Source: Burkholderiaceae bacterium | GTDB taxonomy: Bacteria; Pseudomonadota; Gammaproteobacteria; Burkholderiales; Burkholderiaceae_D | DNA length: 64,000 nt | NCBI GenBank assembly: GCA_031291325.1 | Contig: JARLJG010000020.1 | Span: forward strand, 1 to 64,000 | Reading direction: 5' to 3' | Shown: one piece after another, positions 59,001-64,000 of the stretch | Layout: each line of letters starts with the position of its first letter | How positions within the stretch are numbered: the first letter of the stretch is position 1 | Translations under genes and position numbers: made by a program | Notes under the pieces: generated by a model | The model's database searches: none | What the model was told of the DNA's origin: nothing | The model's input: only the letters and a program-made list of their open reading frames with translations

Positions 59001-60500
59001 GCACGTCTGTTTTCTCCGTTTACGCAGGCCGATTCTTCGACCACTCGCCGCTTTGGCGGCTCCGGCCTCGGATTGACGATTTGCCGGCGTCTGTGCGATT
59101 TGATGGATGGCGGCATCGAGTTGTCCAGCGCTTTGGGCGTGGGCAGTGAATTTTGCGTCAGCATTCCGCTGCGGATTGCCGGCGATCAGGAAGACCCGAA
59201 ACGCTCGCGAAATGCGATGGGCGATCTGCGCATCTTGGTAGTCGACGACAACCGGACCAGCCGCGATTGTCTGCAGAAGACAGCCCAGGCATTGGGCTGG
59301 CAAGCCGATAACGCAGCTTGCGGCGCCGACGCGGTCGAACTAGTGCGCATGGCCGAGCGCACCGGGCTTGCATTCGACGCGGTACTGGTCGATTGGCAGA
59401 TGCCGGATATGGATGGCATTGCGACCATGCAGGCAATCCGCGCAATACTGCCGCCGGGGTCCTGCATGCCGATCATCTTGATGGTCAGTGCATTCGGCCG
59501 CGGCAAGTTGATGAATCTGACCGATGCGCCGCAAGCGGATTTCATCTTGATTAAGCCGGTCACCACATGCAGCCTGTTCGATACGCTCCACGAATTGTTG
59601 ACGCAAGGATCGAGTGGCAAGCAGATGGCCGCAGCCGATAGCGGCAAGCATGTGATGGAGCATCACCTGGAAGGTGTCAAAATACTGCTGGCCGAAGACA
59701 ATACGATGAATCAGATTGTCGCAAAAGGAATGCTGGAGCAAGCCGGCGCCAGCGTCGATATCGTTGAAAACGGCCAATTGGCGGTCGATCTGCTGCGCGC
59801 CGCCCCCGAGCGCTATGCGATCGTGCTGATGGACGTGCAAATGCCGGTGATGGATGGATTCGCCGCCACGCGATTGATCCGTAGCGCGCTTGGATCGACT
59901 GTGCCGGTGCTGGCCATGACCGCCGGCGTCACCGAGTCCGAACGCAAGCAATGCATCGCGGCTGGAATGGACGATTTCATTGCCAAGCCGATCGATCTTG
60001 GGCAAATGTTTGCAACCATTGCGCGCTTTCTGCCGGTGCGCAGGATTTCTGCATCGGTCATCGCGACGTCAGCAAGCGACCCGCGGCCGAATCGTCCCTC
60101 CGAGGGCGAACATACGGTGCTCGCCCTCGATCAATTGATCGAGGTTGCGGTCGGCAATGCCGCTTACCGGGATACGATCCTGGACTTGTTGCGGCGCATC
60201 GTCGACCGGGGCGCAGCGCCCATCGACGCGACGCGCCGTGCCTGGCGTGAGGGGCGCACGGCCGAAGCCGCGCGCATTTTGCACTCGCTCAGGGGCGAAG
60301 TGGGCACCTTGGGAGCCGAGCGCTTTGCGCAAGCCACGCGCGATGCCGAGCGGGCGATTGCGAACAACGACGCGCAACACATTGAGTCATTGCTGGACGC
60401 TGCCGAACGGGAACTGGAGGTGGCGTTGTCCGCCACCCGCGATTGGCTTGATCGGCATGTGGATGCCAATGGGGAGGCGGACGGCGAACAGGTGTCATAA
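56058..60500 (+). CDS. MASE1-CHASE-PAS hybrid histidine kinase with two receivers and HPt
   Basis: This 1480-residue protein has an N-terminal MASE1 membrane domain with about eight segments (residues 1-310), a periplasmic CHASE domain flanked by segments (about 325-640; IDRDFPGVLGMGYG), a PAS domain (about 670-790), HisKA (FVANMSHELRTPMNAVLGM), HATPase (GSGLGLTICRRL), two receivers (VLVDWQMPDMDG and VLMDVQMPVMDG) and a C-terminal HPt (LHSLRGEVGTLG). It is a full phosphorelay protein with a large sensor set. GGAGG (56047-56051) precedes the ATG. No dedicated response regulator is next to it. Confidence 0.9.
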   Translation: MMAVVGTKDTVKWLAGVAGLAVIYYAAARLGLLFAFASINASSVWPPSGIALAAILLFGFRLWPGIFIGAFAANIAVFIANHVAGSLTTFIVSLAIASGNTLEAVVCALLVRYLIGRPLGLAKPTDIYKFVLTAVLAAALSAGIGAASLRLGQIAPPGIASWTIASIWWVGDTSGIFVVTPLLLAWGRGALPRPSVRSAIVVAASALVTGLILALIFGQHFAADGSNRWLAYLLLPCIGWAAYRYGQRGVTLVVAAVAGTAVWATTRGLGPFACGTLHDSLITLEIFIAICSVVGIVLAADISERIRIQRSSSSGKHAQSLLHWASMFVFLGMTIAAWHFISISTERRAEDRFNFIANDVKQRIDERMNAYEGLLHAGQGLFSASSGVERGEWTQFVEHLRIDRDFPGVLGMGYGKRIGAGEISALVADARADGLKDFHVWPPGEREEYVPVFYTEPLSAKNRRAFGYDMFSERVRHAAMIKARDSGDAAISGKVTLAQEDSNDAPPGFLMYVPVYRNGAAVSTREQRIAALEGYVYCPFRMNDLMTGIIGGSLPEVALRIYDGDNEDDAALMYASEPGSAHGIADYPNAFTLRKSISAVNDEKNWTLRITTLPAFEASIDRDKSHIVLIAGAMISLLFFGVVGNLTATRDTAKTLADEMTAALEDTNRTLHQSEQRFRLLTSRVKDYSILLLDPKGIVLTWNEGAERLTGYSEGEIIGRSFVCFYTDEDIAAGKPEKVLEHARRAGQDESTGWRKRKDGSMFFADTLMTALRDDQQRLIGFAKITRDITQEKRVEQELRSAIEQAESASRAKSEFVANMSHELRTPMNAVLGMTYLLGSSRLSSDQRKYLDMIRASGQSLLDILNDILDFSKIEAGRMELSNAEFRLGDVLDAIATIMSVNAGEKDLELAIGIEAAVPQMLVGDALRLQQIMINLVGNAIKFTESGEVSVLVDIAERTGDVVKLRLRVRDTGIGMSPEQQARLFSPFTQADSSTTRRFGGSGLGLTICRRLCDLMDGGIELSSALGVGSEFCVSIPLRIAGDQEDPKRSRNAMGDLRILVVDDNRTSRDCLQKTAQALGWQADNAACGADAVELVRMAERTGLAFDAVLVDWQMPDMDGIATMQAIRAILPPGSCMPIILMVSAFGRGKLMNLTDAPQADFILIKPVTTCSLFDTLHELLTQGSSGKQMAAADSGKHVMEHHLEGVKILLAEDNTMNQIVAKGMLEQAGASVDIVENGQLAVDLLRAAPERYAIVLMDVQMPVMDGFAATRLIRSALGSTVPVLAMTAGVTESERKQCIAAGMDDFIAKPIDLGQMFATIARFLPVRRISASVIATSASDPRPNRPSEGEHTVLALDQLIEVAVGNAAYRDTILDLLRRIVDRGAAPIDATRRAWREGRTAEAARILHSLRGEVGTLGAERFAQATRDAERAIANNDAQHIESLLDAAERELEVALSATRDWLDRHVDANGEADGEQVS

Positions 60501-60516
60501 GCGTGCGCCGCCGCTA

Positions 60517-62763
60517 TCATTTGCGCCCGCCGCGCAGCGCCTGCGCGGTCAACTTGCGCGGATTGCTTGGTCGCGTCGATGCGCGCGCAGGCGTGCGCAC
60601 GACTGCGGCGCCCGGACGCGGCTTGTTTTGCCCGAATTTCTTCGCCAGTTTATCGGGGCCGGGTGTTTCCTTGCGCCGTTCGACCGCTGCCAGTGACGCG
60701 CTCGGCGTGTGACGCGGCACCAGATGCCGCTCGCTGCTGCCGATCAAATCGCCGCGTCCCATGCGCAGCAAGCCTTCGCGCAGGATTTCCCAGTTTTCCG
60801 GATCATGGTAGCGCAGGAAGGCCTTGTGCAGACGGCGAATTTTGCCGGTGCGCACGGTTTCCACCGCTTCCGAATCGGCAGTCACCTTGTGCAGCGGATT
60901 CTTGCGGCTGTGATACATCGCGGTCGCCAGCGCCATCGGCGTCGGCATGAAATTCTGCACCTGATCGAGGCGAAAATTGTTTTTCTTCAGCCACAGCGCC
61001 AGGTTCAACATATCTTCATCGGTGGTGCCGGGGTGCGCCGCGATGAAGTACGGAATCAGGTATTGCTCCTTGCCGGCTTCTTTCGAATAGCGGTCGAACA
61101 ATTCCTTGAATTGATCGTAGGCGCCCATGCCGGGCTTCATCATCTTCGACAGCGGCCCGGCTTCGGAATGCTCGGGTGCGATCTTCAGCAGGCCGCCGAC
61201 ATGGTGGGTCACCAGTTCCTTCACGTATTCGGGCGAGCGCACCGCCAGGTCGTAGCGCAGCCCGGAACTCACCAGGATCTTTTTGATGCCGGGAATCGCC
61301 CGCGCCTTGCGGTACAACTGGATCAGCTTGCTGTGATCGGTGCCGAGATTGGAGCAGATGCTCGGATATACGCATGACAGGCGGCGGCAGGATTGCTCGA
61401 TCTTCTTGTCCTTGCACGCCAGTCGGTACATGTTGGCGGTCGGGCCGCCCAGGTCGGAAATGGTGCCGGTGAAGCCTTTTGTTTTATCGCGGATCAGTTC
61501 GATTTCGCGCAGGATCGACGGTTCCGAACGGCTCTGGATGATCCGTCCCTCATGTTCGGTAATCGAGCAGAACGTGCAGCCGCCGAAACAGCCGCGCATG
61601 ATATTCACCGAGAAACGAATCATTTCCCAGGCCGGGATAGCCGCCTTGCCATAGCTTGGATGCGGCGCGCGCGCATAGGGCATGTCATACACGCCATCCA
61701 TCTCGTCCATCGCCAGCGGCAACGGCGGCGGATTGAGCCAGACGTCGCGTTCGCCATGCGCCTGCACCAGCGCGCGCGCGTTGCCGGGGTTCGATTCCAG
61801 ATGGAACACCCGCGATGCATGCGCGTACAGCACCGGGTCGTCCTTGATTACATCATAAGAGGGCAGGCGCACCACGGTTTTTTCGCGCTGTTCCTGCAAT
61901 GCGGCCTGCCGCTCTTCGCGGCTCAAGATCGACACCGGCTTTGCGACCGGCGCGGCGGCATTGCCGCTGTCGGTGGCGCAGGTGGCAACTTCCTTCGACT
62001 TCATTTCATACGGATCCGGGTGCGGCTCGATGCGGCCCGGCGTATCGACGCGGGTCGAATTGGCTTCGCTCCAGTCGGCAGCGGGTTTCCAGCCGGACGG
62101 CACCATGAAAGCGGTGCCGCGCAGATCGCGGATGGCCTTGATCGATTCGCCGGCGGCAACGCGGTGCGTCAACTCGACCAACGCGCGTTCGGCGTTGCCG
62201 AACAACAGGATATCGGCTTTGGAATCCGGCAATACCGAGCGCCGCACCTTGTCGGACCAGTAATCGTAATGGGCGATGCGGCGCAGGCTGGCCTCGATGC
62301 TGCCGATCACGATTTGGCTGTCCGGATAAGCTTCGCGTGCGCGCTGCGCATACACCACCAACGCGCGGTCGGGCCGCTTGTGCGGATCGCCGTTCGGCGT
62401 ATAGGCATCCTCCGAGCGGATTTTGCGTTCCGAGGTATAGCGATTGACCATCGAATCCATATTTCCGGCGGTGATGCCGAAATACAAATTCGGCTTGCCG
62501 AGCGCGCGGAAAGCATCGGCCGACAGCCAGTCCGGCTGGCTGATGATGCCAACCCGGAAACCTTGTGCTTCCAGCAAGCGCCCCACCAGCGCCATGCCGA
62601 AGCTTGGATGGTCGATATAGGCATCGCCGGTCACCAGGATCACATCGCAACTATCCCAGCCGAGCGCGTCCATTTCTGCCTTCGACATAGGCAAAAAGCG
62701 CGCCGGTTTGACCATGTCCGGTCGGTGGCGGGGATAGGAAAACAGGTTTTTAGGCGATTGCAT
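60517..62763 (-). CDS. YgiQ-family radical SAM protein
   Basis: The 748-residue protein has the radical SAM cluster motif [10 protein letters not shown] in the middle (about 390-400), the YgiQ N-terminal domain ([27 protein letters not shown]) and a C-terminal extension rich in basic residues ([20 protein letters not shown]). YgiQ is widespread and its substrate is not established. It is convergent with the hybrid kinase and divergent from imuA. Confidence 0.92.
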   Translation of the reverse strand: MQSPKNLFSYPRHRPDMVKPARFLPMSKAEMDALGWDSCDVILVTGDAYIDHPSFGMALVGRLLEAQGFRVGIISQPDWLSADAFRALGKPNLYFGITAGNMDSMVNRYTSERKIRSEDAYTPNGDPHKRPDRALVVYAQRAREAYPDSQIVIGSIEASLRRIAHYDYWSDKVRRSVLPDSKADILLFGNAERALVELTHRVAAGESIKAIRDLRGTAFMVPSGWKPAADWSEANSTRVDTPGRIEPHPDPYEMKSKEVATCATDSGNAAAPVAKPVSILSREERQAALQEQREKTVVRLPSYDVIKDDPVLYAHASRVFHLESNPGNARALVQAHGERDVWLNPPPLPLAMDEMDGVYDMPYARAPHPSYGKAAIPAWEMIRFSVNIMRGCFGGCTFCSITEHEGRIIQSRSEPSILREIELIRDKTKGFTGTISDLGGPTANMYRLACKDKKIEQSCRRLSCVYPSICSNLGTDHSKLIQLYRKARAIPGIKKILVSSGLRYDLAVRSPEYVKELVTHHVGGLLKIAPEHSEAGPLSKMMKPGMGAYDQFKELFDRYSKEAGKEQYLIPYFIAAHPGTTDEDMLNLALWLKKNNFRLDQVQNFMPTPMALATAMYHSRKNPLHKVTADSEAVETVRTGKIRRLHKAFLRYHDPENWEILREGLLRMGRGDLIGSSERHLVPRHTPSASLAAVERRKETPGPDKLAKKFGQNKPRPGAAVVRTPARASTRPSNPRKLTAQALRGGRK

Positions 62764-62899
62764 GATGACAGAATAGTCCAGGTGACCCGTCGAGCAAGAG
62801 CGGGTGAAGCGAACCCATCAGTATGACAGGTTTTGCTTTAGCATGCATTTGGCGTTGAATTGCGATTCTTGATTTAAACGTGCATTCGTCCAAAATATA

Positions 62900-62915
62900 C
62901 TGTATATTTATCCAG
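62900..62915 (+). promoter_or_regulatory. LexA (SOS) box upstream of imuA
   Basis: CTGTATATTTATCCAG has the CTG-N10-CAG form of LexA boxes with an AT-rich centre, and lies 53 bp before the imuA start. It predicts DNA-damage induction of imuA-imuB. Confidence 0.82.
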
Positions 62916-62967
62916 TATAAAACAACCAAAAACGATCAAGTGATCCATTACTCTAGCCGAGATTGCC

Positions 62968-63774
62968 GTGCCATCTTACCCATCCACATCCTCGCCGGAG
63001 GAGCGCCGTTCCTCCGCGCATTTGCTGGCGGCATCGCTGCCGCATGCGCTGTGGCGCGGCGATACGATGGGGTCTTACCGCGCCAGTGGCCGGTCGACCG
63101 GCTACGCGGCGCTGGATAAGGAGTTGCCTGGCGGCGGCTGGCCGCCTTCGGTATTGACCGAGTTGCTATGGTCGCAACAGGGCAGCGGCGAATTCCGCTT
63201 GCTGGCCCCGACTTTGCGGGCCTTGTCGGCGGCTGGCGAAACGATCGTGCTGCTGGCGCCGCCGCATCGGGTGTTTGCCCCGGCCTTGGCGCAAATCGGC
63301 ATCGATATCCGACACTTGCTGCTGGTGCAGTCGGAGAAACCTGCGGATCGCCTGTGGGCGGTCGAGCAAGTGTTGAAAAGCGCCAGTTTCGGCGCCTTGC
63401 TGTGCTGGTTGCCGCAAGCCCGGCCAGATCACTTGCGGCGCTTGCAATTGGCGGCTGGCAATAGCGAAGGCCTGGCTTTCGTGTTCCGTCCGGCGGCGGC
63501 GCAACTGGAATCGTCGCCCGCGCCGTTGCGCCTGCTCTGCAAGGCAGCGCCTGCGGGGCAGATTTCCTTGGAGATATTCAAGCGGCGCGGGCCGGTCGCG
63601 GCAGCGCCCGTATTGGTGACGCCGCAATTGCCGGCGGTCATTGTGCATGCGCTGCAGCGGCGGCAAGCGCCTGCGCCTTCTTCATCTACCTTGCCTAAAG
63701 AATTTTCTCATGTTGTGGATCGCCCTTTATCTGCCGCAATTGCCGCTGGACCTGGCATATCGTCGCTGGCCTGA
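62968..63774 (+). CDS. imuA: Translesion synthesis-associated protein ImuA
   Basis: The 268-residue protein is a RecA-like fold relative lacking the canonical Lys-Thr P-loop (LLWSQQGSGEFRLLAPTLRAL), with GWPPSVLTELLW and LLCWLPQARPDHLRRLQLAA. It works with ImuB and DnaE2 in mutagenic repair. The start is GTG at 62968. A LexA box precedes it. The last 65 bp overlap imuB. Confidence 0.88.
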   Translation: MPSYPSTSSPEERRSSAHLLAASLPHALWRGDTMGSYRASGRSTGYAALDKELPGGGWPPSVLTELLWSQQGSGEFRLLAPTLRALSAAGETIVLLAPPHRVFAPALAQIGIDIRHLLLVQSEKPADRLWAVEQVLKSASFGALLCWLPQARPDHLRRLQLAAGNSEGLAFVFRPAAAQLESSPAPLRLLCKAAPAGQISLEIFKRRGPVAAAPVLVTPQLPAVIVHALQRRQAPAPSSSTLPKEFSHVVDRPLSAAIAAGPGISSLA

Positions 63775-64000
63775 GGCTTTGCACGATAGCCTCGATCGCA
63801 CTGTGCGGATCGTGGTGGCCGAAGCCAAGCGCATCCGCTGGGCGAATCCCTGCGCGCGCGATGCCGGGATCGCCATCGGCATGCAGGAAAGCAGCGCCCA
63901 CGCGCGGGCGGGCGATGTCGTCGTCGTGGCGCGCGACCTTGCTGCCGAAGCGCGCGCGGTGATCGAAGCGGCATTGTGGACGCTGCACTTCACGCCGCAA
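63710..64000 (+). CDS. imuB: ImuB, Y-family polymerase-like protein (5' part)
   Basis: Only the first 97 residues are in the window. MLWIALYLPQLPLDLAYRRW is the typical ImuB start, and RDAGIAIGMQESSAHARAG follows the Y-family palm. It normally lacks polymerase catalytic residues and bridges DnaE2 and the clamp. The start lies 65 bp inside imuA. The gene continues past the end of the window. Confidence 0.88.
   Translation, partial: MLWIALYLPQLPLDLAYRRWPEALHDSLDRTVRIVVAEAKRIRWANPCARDAGIAIGMQESSAHARAGDVVVVARDLAAEARAVIEAALWTLHFTPQ

Overview
The window is chromosomal DNA of a betaproteobacterium, most likely order Burkholderiales and plausibly family Oxalobacteraceae. This is inferred from gene content and protein style: a class I PHA synthase, a Ralstonia-type NAD-reducing [NiFe] hydrogenase, an HpaR-like MarR regulator, many PAS/hybrid histidine kinases and a LexA-controlled imuA-imuB cassette. 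Species was not determined. Genes are dense and no rRNA or tRNA gene was seen.

Region 1 (1-7434) is a Lap-type surface adhesion locus. It holds the 3' end of a giant type I secreted adhesin made of 126-residue calcium-loop Ig-like repeats, a LapD-like c-di-GMP receptor, a LapG-like periplasmic cysteine protease and a TolC-family outer membrane protein with an extra NTF2-like tail. Region 2 (7775-9859) has an acyl-CoA synthetase and a thioesterase. Region 3 (10592-15719) is a compact hoxFUYHW operon for a soluble NAD-reducing hydrogenase and its maturation protease. Region 4 (15926-21943) is PHA and acyl-CoA metabolism: 3-hydroxyacyl-CoA dehydrogenase, PhaC, a small unknown protein, a MaoC-phosphotransacylase fusion and an acetate kinase. 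Together regions 3 and 4 could link H2-derived NADH, acyl-CoA pools and carbon storage (inference).

Region 5 (22336-30142) is signalling: a NarL-type response regulator with its HisKA_3 kinase, a 69-residue DUF3391-like orphan coupled to a PAS histidine kinase, and a chemoreceptor with a C-terminal sensor-like tail. Region 6 (30167-42134) starts with a MarR regulator divergent from a CoA-transferase, with two palindromic operators on the promoter. It continues with a ten-gene run (thiolase, acyl-CoA dehydrogenase, SDRs, thioesterases, oxidoreductase, GST, hydrolase, GNAT) for breakdown of an unidentified acyl compound.

Region 7 (42217-51660) is mostly housekeeping: a hybrid kinase, NRDE protein, YgfZ, MltG-Tmk-HolB-PilZ, a GNAT and TatD. 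Region 8 (51650-56000) is more accessory: an ankyrin protein, a LuxR-type solo regulator, repeat-rich spacer DNA, an orphan pair of IncP-like traL/traM genes and a pseudouridine synthase homologue whose catalytic Asp appears to be Glu. Region 9 (56058-64000) has a 1480-residue MASE1-CHASE hybrid kinase, a YgiQ radical SAM protein and a LexA-box-controlled imuA-imuB (truncated by the window end).

The observations most worth following are the TolC-NTF2 fusion in a Lap locus, the orphan TraL/TraM pair, the pseudouridine synthase with an altered active site, the DUF3391 orphan/kinase couple, and the tandem MarR operators placed inside a promoter.
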